Source of the DNA: Microvirga sp. TS319 | GTDB taxonomy: Bacteria; Pseudomonadota; Alphaproteobacteria; Rhizobiales; Beijerinckiaceae | Length of the DNA: 64,000 nt | Direction: 5' to 3' | NCBI RefSeq assembly: GCF_041276405.1 | Contig: NZ_JBGGGT010000001.1 | Coordinates: 1,604,501-1,668,500 of the forward strand | Translations under genes and position numbers: made by a program | Shown: in pieces, positions 26,229 to 35,289 of the stretch | How positions within the stretch are numbered: position 1 is the stretch's first letter | Layout of the letters: each line of letters starts with the position of its first letter | The notes under the pieces: generated by a model | Seen by the model: the letters and a program-made list of their open reading frames with translations, nothing else | Databases searched by the model: none | What the model was told of the DNA's origin: nothing

Positions 26229-26924
26229 ATGACCTGGCTCCTCGACTACTACAATTATCGCATCGTGGCGCAGTATCTCGGCCGCTTCGCAGAGGGGCTG
26301 GGCAACACGCTGACGGCTGCGGGCGTGAGTCTCATCCTGTCGCTTGTGCTCGGAACCCTCGTCGCCCTCACTCTCCTGTCGAGCCGCACGGGTCTTCGCA
26401 AGCCCGTCGAGGGCTATGTGGCCTTCATCCGGGCGACACCCCTCCTGGTCCAGATCTATCTCGTCTATTACGGCCTTCCTGCCCTTCTGCCCGTCGCGAA
26501 GAGCTGGAACGACATGTATTTCGGGATCGCCGCCCTGACCCTGAACAGCGCTCCCTATATGGGCGAGATCATCCGCGCGGGGATCGAATCCGTCCCTCGC
26601 GGCCAGATCGAGGGCGCCAAGGCAGTCGGGATGAATTACGCTCAGCGGATGCGCTACGTGGTTCTTCCGCAAGGCTTCGCCAACACGCTTCCCCCGCTGA
26701 TCGGCCAGACGGCGGTTCTCATCAAGGACACATCGCTGCTGTCCATCATCACGGTTTTCGAGTTCACGAGCGCCGGCATTCTCCTGAACAGCGAGCGGGT
26801 GCGGCCCAACGAAAGCTTCCTCACCATCGCGATGGGTTACCTGCTGATCTATCTCCTGATCCTCCTCCTGTCCCGCGGTGTGAAGCAATGGCTGGCCGGC
26901 CCCGCCTGGAACGCGCAGGGCTGA
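26229..26924 (+). CDS. Polar amino-acid ABC permease 1
   Basis: This 231-residue HisMQ-type permease begins MTWLLDYYNYRIVAQYLGRF. It has the conserved ANTL-type N-terminus (LGNTLTAAGVSLILSL), FIRATPLLVQIYLVYYGLP, and the coupling loop GAKAVGMNYAQRMRYVVLPQGFANTLPPL. It pairs with the next gene as a heterodimeric channel. Confidence 0.9.
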   Translation: MTWLLDYYNYRIVAQYLGRFAEGLGNTLTAAGVSLILSLVLGTLVALTLLSSRTGLRKPVEGYVAFIRATPLLVQIYLVYYGLPALLPVAKSWNDMYFGIAALTLNSAPYMGEIIRAGIESVPRGQIEGAKAVGMNYAQRMRYVVLPQGFANTLPPLIGQTAVLIKDTSLLSIITVFEFTSAGILLNSERVRPNESFLTIAMGYLLIYLLILLLSRGVKQWLAGPAWNAQG

Positions 26925-26928
26925 TCCG

Positions 26929-27615
26929 ATGTTCGAACGCTACTGGTCCATCACCTTGTCCCTGCTGCCCTTCCTCTGGAAAGGGTTTCTGGAGACGCTC
27001 TCCGTCTCTCTCGTGGCCATTGTGGCCGGCTCGCTGATCGGGGCTCTGATCGGCCTCGTGCGCAGCCAGCGCGTGCCCGTCCTCACCGGACTTTTCGGCC
27101 TCTACATCCACATCCTGCGCGGAACCCCATTCCTCGTTCAGCTCTATGTCTTCTACTTCGTGCTGCCGAACACCGGGCTTTCCTGGCTCAGCTGGGACTC
27201 GCGCACTGCAGCCTTCGTGTCGCTCTCGGTCTATACCTCGAGCTATGTGGCCGAGATTGTGAAGGGTGCCGTCGAGGCCGTGCCGCGCGGCCAGTCGGAG
27301 GCGGCAACCGCGCTCGGCATGACCCGCCTTCAGCGCCTCTGGTACGTCGTCATCCCGCAGGCGCTGAAACTGACTGTGCCGCCGATGAGCGGCGTCTACG
27401 TGATGATCATCAAGAGCACGGCCATCCTGTCGGTGGTGGGAATCTCGGAACTGACCCGCCAGGGGGAGGTGTCGATCCTGCGTTTCCCGCGGGACGTTCT
27501 GTTCATCTATGGCCTCATCGCGTTCATCTACTTCCTGTACTGCTATCCCGTTCTGCGGTTCGCCCGCTGGGCCGAGCGCCGGGTGGGTGCGGCCCGAACG
27601 ATCGATCTGGATTGA
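26929..27615 (+). CDS. Polar amino-acid ABC permease 2
   Basis: This 228-residue permease begins MFERYWSITLSLLPFLWKG. It has FLETLSVSLVAIVAGS, the family block LRGTPFLVQLYVFYFVLP, and coupling loop AATALGMTRLQRLWYVVIPQALKLTVPPM. It starts four bases after the previous stop. Confidence 0.9.
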   Translation: MFERYWSITLSLLPFLWKGFLETLSVSLVAIVAGSLIGALIGLVRSQRVPVLTGLFGLYIHILRGTPFLVQLYVFYFVLPNTGLSWLSWDSRTAAFVSLSVYTSSYVAEIVKGAVEAVPRGQSEAATALGMTRLQRLWYVVIPQALKLTVPPMSGVYVMIIKSTAILSVVGISELTRQGEVSILRFPRDVLFIYGLIAFIYFLYCYPVLRFARWAERRVGAARTIDLD

Positions 27616-27619
27616 CCGG

Positions 27620-28600
27620 ATGCTGAGTTCCTTCCCACGCGTGCCACTCCTTTCCGGTCCGACGCCTCTGGAGCGCATGGCGCGAGCCGGCAGCCACACC
27701 GGGCATCCGCAGCTCTGGGTCAAGCGGGACGACTGCATGTCCCTCGCCTTCGGCGGCAACAAGCTGCGCAATCTCGAGTTCTGGCTCGGCCAAGCCTTGG
27801 AGCAAAACAGCGACATTCTGGTCATCGCGGGCGCTTCTCCATCCAACCAGATCCGGCTGACGGCTGCGGCTGCGGCCAGGATGGGACTGGAATGCCTGGT
27901 GCTCTACGCGGGCCCGGACGTCTCGCCTCCGCACAGCAACCACCTGCTGACGGGAATGATGGGAGCTCAGATCCGTTGCCTCGGCGAGGTCGATGAAGGG
28001 ATGCGCGCGAGGCTGGCAAGCCAGGCCGTCGCGGATCTCGCCGCTGCTGGGCGTCGCCCCTACCTGGTAGGAGATCCGATCATCGGCGCGCTCGGCTATG
28101 TGCGCGCCGCTCGGGAACTTCACGAGCAGGCCGTCGCGGCAGGGCTCGACCTGCGCCACGTCGTGCTCCCGGGCTCCATGGGCGTCACGGAGGCCGGGAT
28201 GATCCTGGGCGCGGCCATGCTCGGCCTGCCATGGACCTTTCACCTCGTCAGCGTCGAATACGAAGCGCACGATCTCGAAGCACGGATCAGGGGTATCCTT
28301 GCCGATCTGTGCCGGTCGCCCGAGTTCGAGCCCACGCACGACATGCTGGATCGCGTGCGCATTCATATGGATCAGTTGGGCGCGGGATACGGCAAGCCGA
28401 CCGCTGCGTCCATCGAAGCCGGTCATCTCTTCGCGCGCCTTGAGGCTCTCCTTCTCGAGCAGACCTATGTGGCAAAAGCGTTCGCCGGGCTGCTCAGCTG
28501 CGTTGCCAGAGGAGATATTCCCGCTCATGAGGCGGCCTGCATCGTCCATACGGGCGGTACGCCAGCCCTGTTCAGTCCGCCATCGCCGCTCTTAGGTTAA
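27620..28600 (+). CDS. D-cysteine desulfhydrase / ACC deaminase-family PLP enzyme
   Basis: This 326-residue fold type II PLP protein begins MLSSFPRVPLLSGPTPLERM. The Schiff-base Lys is in FGGNKLRNLEFW (about Lys48), followed by GASPSNQIRLTAAAAARMGL, which replaces the common QSNHAR. The C-terminal IVHTGGTPALF is the phosphate/D-Cys desulfhydrase hallmark. It would release ammonia and a keto acid from D-cysteine or an analogue. Its position behind a polar amino-acid importer recalls the enterobacterial cystine transporter plus dcyD arrangement. Confidence 0.85.
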   Translation: MLSSFPRVPLLSGPTPLERMARAGSHTGHPQLWVKRDDCMSLAFGGNKLRNLEFWLGQALEQNSDILVIAGASPSNQIRLTAAAAARMGLECLVLYAGPDVSPPHSNHLLTGMMGAQIRCLGEVDEGMRARLASQAVADLAAAGRRPYLVGDPIIGALGYVRAARELHEQAVAAGLDLRHVVLPGSMGVTEAGMILGAAMLGLPWTFHLVSVEYEAHDLEARIRGILADLCRSPEFEPTHDMLDRVRIHMDQLGAGYGKPTAASIEAGHLFARLEALLLEQTYVAKAFAGLLSCVARGDIPAHEAACIVHTGGTPALFSPPSPLLG

Positions 28601-28735
28601 CGGCCGGAGCGCACTGGCGCATGGCCTGAGCGTCTCGTGGCCCCAACGAGGTCAGGCCTTCATGGCCAAGAAGCCTATCGCCATCGTCAGTCGCACCTTT
28701 GCCGGCGAACCGGATCCACGTCGTCGAGAATGGCT
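28601..28735. other. Gap with a family II repeat remnant
   Basis: The segment TTTGCCGGCGAACCGGATCC (about 28699-28718) is the left half of the family II palindrome; the rest of the element is missing. No gene was seen. Confidence 0.35.
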
Positions 28736-28863
28736 CTAGCGCATCGTGCGGCCCCGGTTTTCGCTGACGCGGCCCGCCGGGTCCGCACAATGCGCTCATC
28801 TAAGGAATGGAGCATCGGATTGGATCCCAGAAGTGGGTCCACTTTTCACGTCCGATGCTCTAG
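28736..28863 (+). repeat. CTAG-bounded palindromic repeat, family I (copy E)
   Basis: The copy runs from CTAG 28736-28739 to CTAG 28860-28863. It has module 1 with the GCGGCCCGCCGGGTCCGC sub-hairpin, then module 2 GAGCATCGGA/TCCGATGCTC. The right CTAG supplies the TAG stop of fdsD on the minus strand. Confidence 0.88.
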
Positions 28864-29138
28864 CCCGCATCGCTTCCAAGCTCTCCGACCTGCTCCGGAC
28901 CGGCAACCTCCTTGGCTATCGGACTCTTGGCTTCCGGAAACGTCGACACCGCCTTCGCCACGAGCGGATCGACGCTCCGGAGGTCGGTGCGGACGTGCTC
29001 GAGAAGCGTGGCCCTCATGGCAGGCGTCCAGAACGCAACCAGATGGTCGTGGATGCCACGGGCGGCCTGATCCTCGGGATAGGACCGGAAGAAGGATGCG
29101 ATCTGGTTGGCCATGCGGACCAGCTTTTCTGTGCTCAT
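28860..29138 (-). CDS. fdsD: NAD-dependent formate dehydrogenase delta subunit
   Basis: This 92-residue soluble protein begins MSTEKLVRMANQIASFF, with the FdsD pattern PEDQAARGIHDHLVAFWTPAMR. FdsD is needed for maturation or stability of the FdsGBA complex rather than for catalysis. ATG 29138 overlaps the fdhD stop in ATGA. The stop TAG (28860-28862) coincides with the CTAG boundary of a family I repeat, so the last residues are unaffected only if CTAG was the original stop context. Confidence 0.9.
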   Translation of the reverse strand: MSTEKLVRMANQIASFFRSYPEDQAARGIHDHLVAFWTPAMRATLLEHVRTDLRSVDPLVAKAVSTFPEAKSPIAKEVAGPEQVGELGSDAG

Positions 29139-29983
29139 ACCAGTACATCCCGCTCGCGAATCCGTTCCAAGCCGTGGAACACTGTGATGCTGTCTCTGCG
29201 TGCAATTCCGATGAGCGTGATATCGAGATGGCGCGCGCGCTCGAGCGCCAGCGACGTCGGCGCCGAAATGGCCACCAATGTTCTCGCTCCGAAGATCGCC
29301 ACCTTTTCGACCAGCTCGAACGAGCAGCGGCTCGTGACGACGACGAAGCCCTTGTCCGGACTCGCGCCGGACCGGCACAGGGCTCCGATGAGCTTGTCGA
29401 GCGCATTGTGGCGGCCGACATCCTCTCGCACTTCGACGATCGTTCCGTCGAGAGCGGCCCAGGCCGCCGCATGAACCGCATGCGTGATCCCGTTCAGGTG
29501 CTGCATGCTTTCAAGCCGGGTCAGCGCGCGGCGCAATGCGTCAAGTGCGATATCCGGCGCGGTCCCGCGTGAGCGCAAAGCCTGCGGCAGAGCTTTCAAA
29601 TCGTCGATGCCGCATACTCCGCAACCGGTTCGGCCGGACAAGGCCCGCTTGCGGGCCAAGTGCTCGTGAAGCCGCTCAGGCATCAGGTCAATGACGAGCC
29701 GCAATCCTCCGGCATCCGTTTCGACGCGCACGCCGCGGATGTCCTCGGATCGCTGAACCACGCCTTCGGTGATGCTGAAGCCGACGGCGAAATCTTCGAG
29801 GTCGGATGGCGTCGTCATCATGACGGCGAACGGGATGCCGCCATAGATCAGATTGACCGGCACCTCGACTGGAACCGCCCGGACCGCCGAAACAGGCTCG
29901 CCTCCGGCAAAGATCAGAACCGTGGAGGGCGTCTCCTCCACCTCGGGAATTGGCGGGCTTTGTCTATTCGGCGGCGCTGACAT
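29135..29983 (-). CDS. fdhD: Formate dehydrogenase accessory sulfurtransferase FdhD
   Basis: This 282-residue cytoplasmic protein moves sulfur onto the molybdenum cofactor of the formate dehydrogenase alpha subunit. The catalytic cysteine loop is GRTGCGVCGID (Cys121, Cys124). Other family blocks are GFSITEGVV and VREDVGRHNALDKLIG. It starts 20 bp inside the end of fdsA and is coupled to fdsD. Confidence 0.95.
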   Translation of the reverse strand: MSAPPNRQSPPIPEVEETPSTVLIFAGGEPVSAVRAVPVEVPVNLIYGGIPFAVMMTTPSDLEDFAVGFSITEGVVQRSEDIRGVRVETDAGGLRLVIDLMPERLHEHLARKRALSGRTGCGVCGIDDLKALPQALRSRGTAPDIALDALRRALTRLESMQHLNGITHAVHAAAWAALDGTIVEVREDVGRHNALDKLIGALCRSGASPDKGFVVVTSRCSFELVEKVAIFGARTLVAISAPTSLALERARHLDITLIGIARRDSITVFHGLERIRERDVLV

Positions 29984-32807
29984 GGGCTTCGATACGCTTG
30001 AGAGCTTCGTCCTCTTCGAAGAACCGGGCCTGCCAGTCCGACGGGCGGTTTGTCCGGCGCACCTGCACCGCCGTCACCTTGTATTCCGGGCAGTTGGTGG
30101 CCCAATCGGAATAGTCGGTGGTGATCACGTTGGCACCGGTCTTGGCATGATGGAACGTCGTGTAGACTACCCCCGGCTGCATCCGCTCGCTGATCCGGGC
30201 CCGCAGGGCGATATCGCCAGAGCGGCTCTCGACCGAAACGAGGTCGCCGTCGAGAATGCCGCGGCTCTCCGCATCGAAGGGATGGATCTCCAGCACGTCC
30301 TCTTCATGCCAACGACTATTCTCCGTACGCCGCGTCTGCGCGCCAACATTGTACTGCGACAGGATGCGCCCTGTCGTGAGAATCAGCGGGAAGCGCGGCC
30401 CGGTCCGCTCCTCGGTGGCCACGAACTCGGTGATCATGAACTTGCCTTTGCCGCGCACGAACCGGTCCACATGCATCATCGGCGTGCCGAGGGGAGCGGC
30501 CTCGTTGCATGGCCACTGGATCGACCCCAGCCGTTCCAGCTTGTCATAGGAAACGCCCGCGAAGCTCGGCGTGAGGCAAGCAATCTCATCCATGACCTCG
30601 CCGGGATGCGTGTAGCGCATCGGAAAGCCGAGAGCGTTCGAAAGCGCGATGGTGACTTCCCAATCGGCCAGGCCGCTCAGGGGCGGCATGACCTTGCGCA
30701 CCCGGTTGATGCGCCGCTCGGCATTGGTGAACGTGCCGTCCTTTTCCAGGAACGAGGAGCCCGGCAGGAAGACATGGGCGTATTTGGCGGTTTCGTTCAG
30801 GAAGATGTCCTGAATGACGATGCAGTCCATCGCCTGCAGGCCCGCGGTGACATGCTGCGTGTCCGGATCGGACTGGGCGATGTCCTCACCCTGGATGTAG
30901 AGCCCCTTGAAGGAGCCGGCCACGGCCTCGTCGAGCATGTTGGGAATGCGAAGACCGGGATCGCCGTCGAGTTCCACGCCCCAGAAGGCTTCGAACATCT
31001 GCCGCGTGGCGTCGTCGGAGACGTGCCGGTAGCCGGAGAATTCATGCGGGAACGAGCCCATGTCGCAGGAGCCCTGGACGTTGTTCTGGCCGCGCAACGG
31101 ATTGACGCCGGTGCCCGGCTTGCCGATGTTGCCGGTCGCCATGGCGAGATTGGCCATGCCCATCACCATGGTCGAGCCCTGGCTGTGCTCGGTGACGCCG
31201 AGCCCGTAATAGATGGCGGCACGGCCACCCGTCGCGTAGAGGCGCGCGGCCGCCCGCACGTCGGCGGCCGGAACCCCGGTCAGGGGCTCCACGGCCTCGG
31301 GCGAATGGCGCTCCTCGGCGATGAAGCGCGCCCAGCTCTCGAAGTCGTCGAGATCGCAGCGCTCGCGCACGTAAGCCTCGTCGACCAATCCCTCCGTCAC
31401 GATCACATGCGCGATGGCGTTGATCATGGCGACGTTGGTGCCGGGCTGCAGGGGCAGGAAATAATCCGCTTCGACATGCGGGGTTCGCACAAGATCGATC
31501 CGGCGCGGGTCGATCACGATGAGGCGGGCTCCCGCGCGCAGCCGCTTCTTCATGCGCGATGCGAAGACCGGATGGCCGTCCGTGGGGTTCGCGCCGATGA
31601 CGACGATGACATCCGCCGCCGCCACGGAGGCAAAGTCCTGGGTGCCCGCGGACGTACCGAGCGTGGTCTTGAGGCCGTAGCCGGTCGGCGAATGGCAGAC
31701 CCGGGCGCAGGTATCGACGTTATTGTTGCCGAAGCCCGCGCGGACGAGCTTCTGAACCAGGAAGGTCTCCTCGTTGGTGCAGCGCGAGGACGTGATGCCG
31801 CCGACGGATCCGCGGCCATATTGCGCCTGGATGCGCTTGAACTCGCTTGCGGCGTAGTCCAGCGCCTCGTTCCACGACACCTCGCGCCACGGATCCGTGA
31901 TCGCCTGTCGGATCATCGGCTTGGTGATGCGGTCCTTGTGCGTGGCATAACCCCAGGCAAACCGGCCCTTGACGCAGGAGTGGCCCTCGTTGGCCTGGCC
32001 GTGCTTGTAGGGCACCATGCGCACGACGGTGCTGCCCTGCATCTCAGCCTTGAAGGAACAGCCGACGCCGCAATAGGCGCAGGTCGTCACCACCGAATGC
32101 TCCGGCTGGCCCAGGGCGATGATGCTGTTCTCGTTCAGCGTCGCGGTCGGGCAGGCCTGCACGCAGGCGCCGCAGGAGACACATTCGGATCCGAAGAAGT
32201 CCAGGCCGCCGGGCGAGACCCGGGATTCGAAACCGCGGCCCTGGATGGTCAGGGCGAAGGTGCCCTGCACCTCTTCGCAGGCCCGCACGCAGCGCGAGCA
32301 CACGATGCACTTGGAATCCTCGAAAGTAAAATACGGGTTCGAGGTGTCCGTCGGCGCGTCGAGATGGTTCTCGCCGGCATAGCCATAACGCACCTCGCGC
32401 AAGCCCACGGCGCCCGCCATGTCCTGCAACTCGCAGTCGCCGTTGGCGGAACAGGTCAGGCAATCGAGCGGATGATCGGAGATGTAGAGCTCCATCACGC
32501 CGCGCCGCAGATCGGCGAGGCGCGGCGTCTGCGTGTGCACCACCATGCCCTCCTCGACCGGCGTCGTGCAGGAGGCGGGCGTTCCACGCCGTCCTTCGAT
32601 CTCGACGAGGCAGAGGCGGCAGGAGCCGAAGGCTTCAAGGGCATCGGTGGCGCAGAGCTTCGGGATCGCGGTCCCCAGCGTCATGGCGGCGGCCATGACG
32701 GAGGTTCCGGCCGGCACGGCAACAGGCATGCCGTCGATGGTCAGCGACACCGTCTCGCCGGCGACGGGAACCGGCGTGCCGTAATCGACGTCCTGGATCA
32801 GGGGCAT
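29964..32807 (-). CDS. fdsA: NAD-dependent formate dehydrogenase alpha subunit (Mo-bis-MGD)
   Basis: This is the catalytic subunit, 947 residues, oxidising formate to CO2 in the cytoplasm. An N-terminal NuoG-like part carries the cluster ligands: Cys52, 63, 66, 80 for [2Fe-2S]; His112, Cys116, 119, 125; Cys167, 170, 173, 177; Cys209, 212, 215, 219. Then comes the CAYCGVGC cluster motif (243-250) of the molybdopterin domain. The active-site region VDTCARVCHSPTGYGLK holds the Cys that ligates Mo and the catalytic His. A molydopterin dinucleotide-binding domain ends the protein. Order fdsG-fdsB-fdsA-fdhD-fdsD is the standard one. Confidence 0.96.
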   Translation of the reverse strand: MPLIQDVDYGTPVPVAGETVSLTIDGMPVAVPAGTSVMAAAMTLGTAIPKLCATDALEAFGSCRLCLVEIEGRRGTPASCTTPVEEGMVVHTQTPRLADLRRGVMELYISDHPLDCLTCSANGDCELQDMAGAVGLREVRYGYAGENHLDAPTDTSNPYFTFEDSKCIVCSRCVRACEEVQGTFALTIQGRGFESRVSPGGLDFFGSECVSCGACVQACPTATLNENSIIALGQPEHSVVTTCAYCGVGCSFKAEMQGSTVVRMVPYKHGQANEGHSCVKGRFAWGYATHKDRITKPMIRQAITDPWREVSWNEALDYAASEFKRIQAQYGRGSVGGITSSRCTNEETFLVQKLVRAGFGNNNVDTCARVCHSPTGYGLKTTLGTSAGTQDFASVAAADVIVVIGANPTDGHPVFASRMKKRLRAGARLIVIDPRRIDLVRTPHVEADYFLPLQPGTNVAMINAIAHVIVTEGLVDEAYVRERCDLDDFESWARFIAEERHSPEAVEPLTGVPAADVRAAARLYATGGRAAIYYGLGVTEHSQGSTMVMGMANLAMATGNIGKPGTGVNPLRGQNNVQGSCDMGSFPHEFSGYRHVSDDATRQMFEAFWGVELDGDPGLRIPNMLDEAVAGSFKGLYIQGEDIAQSDPDTQHVTAGLQAMDCIVIQDIFLNETAKYAHVFLPGSSFLEKDGTFTNAERRINRVRKVMPPLSGLADWEVTIALSNALGFPMRYTHPGEVMDEIACLTPSFAGVSYDKLERLGSIQWPCNEAAPLGTPMMHVDRFVRGKGKFMITEFVATEERTGPRFPLILTTGRILSQYNVGAQTRRTENSRWHEEDVLEIHPFDAESRGILDGDLVSVESRSGDIALRARISERMQPGVVYTTFHHAKTGANVITTDYSDWATNCPEYKVTAVQVRRTNRPSDWQARFFEEDEALKRIEAHVSAAE

Positions 32808-32819
32808 GGGAGAACTCCC

Positions 32820-34376
32820 TTACTCTGCCGCCGCGGGAACCCGCGGCGCTTTGTCGAAATCCTCGGGAAAATGCCTCAGCGCGCTCATCACCGGCAACGG
32901 GGTGAGCCCACCCATCGCACAGAGCGAGGCATCGGTCATGAGAGTGCAGAGGTCCTCGAGCACTTGGAAATTCTTCTCCAGCTCGCTCCCGGCGATGATC
33001 CGGTCCATCACCTCGACGCCCCGCACGGCACCGATACGGCAGGGCGTGCACTTGCCGCAGCTCTCGGCCGCGCAGAACGCGAAGGCGAAGCGCGCCTGCC
33101 GGGCGAGGTCCACGCTGTCGTCGAACACCACGATGCCGCCGTGACCGAGCATCCCCTTCTCGGACGCGAGCGCCTCGTAATCCAGGGGAAGATCCAGCAT
33201 CGCGGCCGGGAAATAGGCTCCAAGGGGCCCACCGATCTGGACCGCCTTCACGGGCCGCCCAGACGCCGTTCCGCCGCCGAAATCCTCGATGATCTCCCGC
33301 AGGGTCGCTCCGAAGGCGAGCTCGATCAGGCCGCCACGCTTGACGTTGCCGGCCAGCTGAACCGGCAGCGTGCCCCGCGAGCGGCCCATGCCGCAATCGG
33401 CATAGGCCTGCGCCCCGTGCGCCAGGATCCACGGCACCGTGCCCAAGGATAAGACGTTGTTGACGACGGTCGGCTTGCCGAACAGCCCGTGCAGGGCCGG
33501 CAGCGGCGGCTTGGCCCGCACCATGCCGCGCTTGCCTTCCAGGCTTTCGAGCAAGGATGTCTCCTCGCCGCAGATATAGGCCCCTGCTCCCAGCCGCGTC
33601 TCGATTGTGAAGGCGCGGCCCGATCCCAGCACGGATGCCCCCAGATAGCCGGCCTTCGCAGCAACCTCGATCGCCTTCGAGAGGGTCCGGTAGGCATGCG
33701 GATATTCGGAGCGGATATAGACGAACCCCTTGGTGGCTCCGACCGCCAGCCCGGCGATCGTCATGCCCTCGATCAGGGCGAAGGGATCGCCCTCCATCAG
33801 CATGCGGTCGGCGAAGGTGCCGCTGTCGCCCTCGTCGGCATTGCAGACGATGTACTTCTGATCCGCTTCGGCGTGGAGAACCGTGCCCCACTTGATGCCG
33901 GTCGGGAACCCCGCGCCGCCGCGTCCCCGCAGACCGGACAGCTGGACCTCATCCACGATGGCCTGCGCCTCCCGAGAGAGGGCGCGCTCGAGACCGGCAT
34001 AGCCGCCGTGGCTCCGGTAATCCTCGAGCGACAAGGGATCGACGAGGCCGCAGCGGGCGAAGGTCAGGCGGGTCTGACGGGCCAGATAGGGCTGATCCTC
34101 CAGGAGGCCGAGGCGGAGCGGGTGATCCTTTCCGTCGAGGAAGCCGGCCTCGAACAACGCCACGATATCGGCAGGCTTGAGCGGCCCGTAGGCGATCCGG
34201 CCCTCGGCCGTCTCGACCTCCACCAGTGGCTCGAGCCAGAACAATCCTCGCGAGCCGGTCGAGACGATTTCCAGTGCTATTCCACGACGGGATGCCTCCT
34301 CCACCAGGAGGGCGGCGATCCGGCGGGAACCGAGGGCAAGGGATGCGGCATCGGCTGAAATGAACACCCTGGTCAT
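32820..34376 (-). CDS. fdsB: NAD-dependent formate dehydrogenase beta subunit (FMN, NADH site)
   Basis: This 518-residue NuoF-like subunit begins MTRVFISADAASLALG. It has an N-terminal thioredoxin-like region (1-130), the NADH/FMN-binding glycine-rich segment LRGRGGAGFPTGIKW, IVCNADEGDSGTFADR, and the [4Fe-4S] motif ESCGKCTPCRIG near the C-terminus. It passes electrons from the alpha subunit to NAD+. ATG 34376 overlaps the fdsG stop. Confidence 0.95.
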   Translation of the reverse strand: MTRVFISADAASLALGSRRIAALLVEEASRRGIALEIVSTGSRGLFWLEPLVEVETAEGRIAYGPLKPADIVALFEAGFLDGKDHPLRLGLLEDQPYLARQTRLTFARCGLVDPLSLEDYRSHGGYAGLERALSREAQAIVDEVQLSGLRGRGGAGFPTGIKWGTVLHAEADQKYIVCNADEGDSGTFADRMLMEGDPFALIEGMTIAGLAVGATKGFVYIRSEYPHAYRTLSKAIEVAAKAGYLGASVLGSGRAFTIETRLGAGAYICGEETSLLESLEGKRGMVRAKPPLPALHGLFGKPTVVNNVLSLGTVPWILAHGAQAYADCGMGRSRGTLPVQLAGNVKRGGLIELAFGATLREIIEDFGGGTASGRPVKAVQIGGPLGAYFPAAMLDLPLDYEALASEKGMLGHGGIVVFDDSVDLARQARFAFAFCAAESCGKCTPCRIGAVRGVEVMDRIIAGSELEKNFQVLEDLCTLMTDASLCAMGGLTPLPVMSALRHFPEDFDKAPRVPAAAE

Positions 34377-34849
34377 AGCCCCCTCGCCTCCCGGGCGACC
34401 GCGTCGAGCGTCCCGGGGTCGAGGCGCCCGATCGGCTCGCCGTCGTAAAGGGCGGACGGGGCGCAGGCGCACAGGCCCAGGCAATAGACCCCCTCGACCG
34501 TCAGGCTGCCGTCCGGCGTCGTCTCGCCCCAACCGATGCCGAGCGTCGCGAGGAATTCCTGTGCGACAACGGCGCCATTCATCGACTGACACGCCTCGGC
34601 CCGGCAGAGCTTGAGAACATGCTTCCCGGCGGGCGCGTCCCGGAAATCATGGTAGAAGGTGACGGTTCCATGGATCTCGGCGCGCGACAGGTTGAGGGCC
34701 GAAGCTATCATTGGCACCGCCTCCTCCGGGACATAGCCAAACTCATCCTGTAAGGCACGAAGGATCGGCAGCGTCGGTCCGTCCAGAGAAGCCTGTGCCC
34801 TGATGATCTCGCTCAACCGCGTCAGATCGCTCTCGACAAGCTTGGGCAT
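34373..34849 (-). CDS. fdsG: NAD-dependent formate dehydrogenase gamma subunit ([2Fe-2S])
   Basis: This 158-residue NuoE-like subunit has cluster ligands in CRAEACQSMNG and CLGLCACAP. It is the first gene of the fds operon, whose promoter should lie in the following 180 bases up to the repeat at about 35016. Confidence 0.95.
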   Translation of the reverse strand: MPKLVESDLTRLSEIIRAQASLDGPTLPILRALQDEFGYVPEEAVPMIASALNLSRAEIHGTVTFYHDFRDAPAGKHVLKLCRAEACQSMNGAVVAQEFLATLGIGWGETTPDGSLTVEGVYCLGLCACAPSALYDGEPIGRLDPGTLDAVAREARGL

Positions 34850-35015
34850 TTACCTACCTGGGTTCTTGATATTTTGGCCAGAGTGCGCGCCTCGGGCGGG
34901 ATATGCAATCGAGATTGTTGACCCATGCATCACGATTCACAGAGCCTCAAAGCCTGCACCGAAGCTGAGTTCCTGAGACGATGAGGAACGAGACTGGGAT
35001 CCGCAGATCGCCCTT
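34850..35015 (-). promoter_or_regulatory. Upstream region of the fds operon
   Basis: This is the only space for the fds promoter. It is relatively A/T-rich next to the start (TTCTTGATATTTTGGCC). I could not settle on a convincing -35/-10 pair. Confidence 0.35.
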
Positions 35016-35155
35016 GCGAGCGCGGCCCGCCGGGTCAGCACGATGCGCTGGAGCATCGAGCGCAAAAGTGGGCACCGGTTTTGCGCGAAAAGATGCTCGA
35101 AAACATCAACTGACAGCATCGGATGTGGGTTCGACGTCACGTCCGATGCTGTAGC
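35016..35155 (+). repeat. Palindromic repeat, family I variant (copy F)
   Basis: It has the GCGCGGCCCGCCGGGTCAGC sub-hairpin, CACGATGCGCT, a modified middle (GAGCATCGAGCGCAAAAGTGGGCACC ... AGATGCTCG), then GCATCGGA/TCCGATGC ending GTAG. It is more diverged than the other copies. It sits between fdsG and gfa; no gene was seen in the remaining bases to 35289. Confidence 0.7.
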
Positions 35156-35289
35156 CCTCCCCTCGCCCGAGCGCCAAGGCTCCGTAACGCAGCGGCAGCC
35201 TCCCTTGAGGCTCCGTCCGACGGCAAGCCCATTCCCGATGTTCCGGGCGCTGCGGATCGGCCGAGTCGCAGCGCCCGGAAGGCGCGCGC

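Noticed and set aside
29853..33452. Very long plus-strand open frame (about 1200 codons) opposite fdsA/fdsB
   Set aside because: It is the antisense shadow of highly GC-biased real genes; its translation is His/Arg/Gly/Asp-rich without domains, whereas the minus strand encodes complete, motif-bearing Fds subunits.
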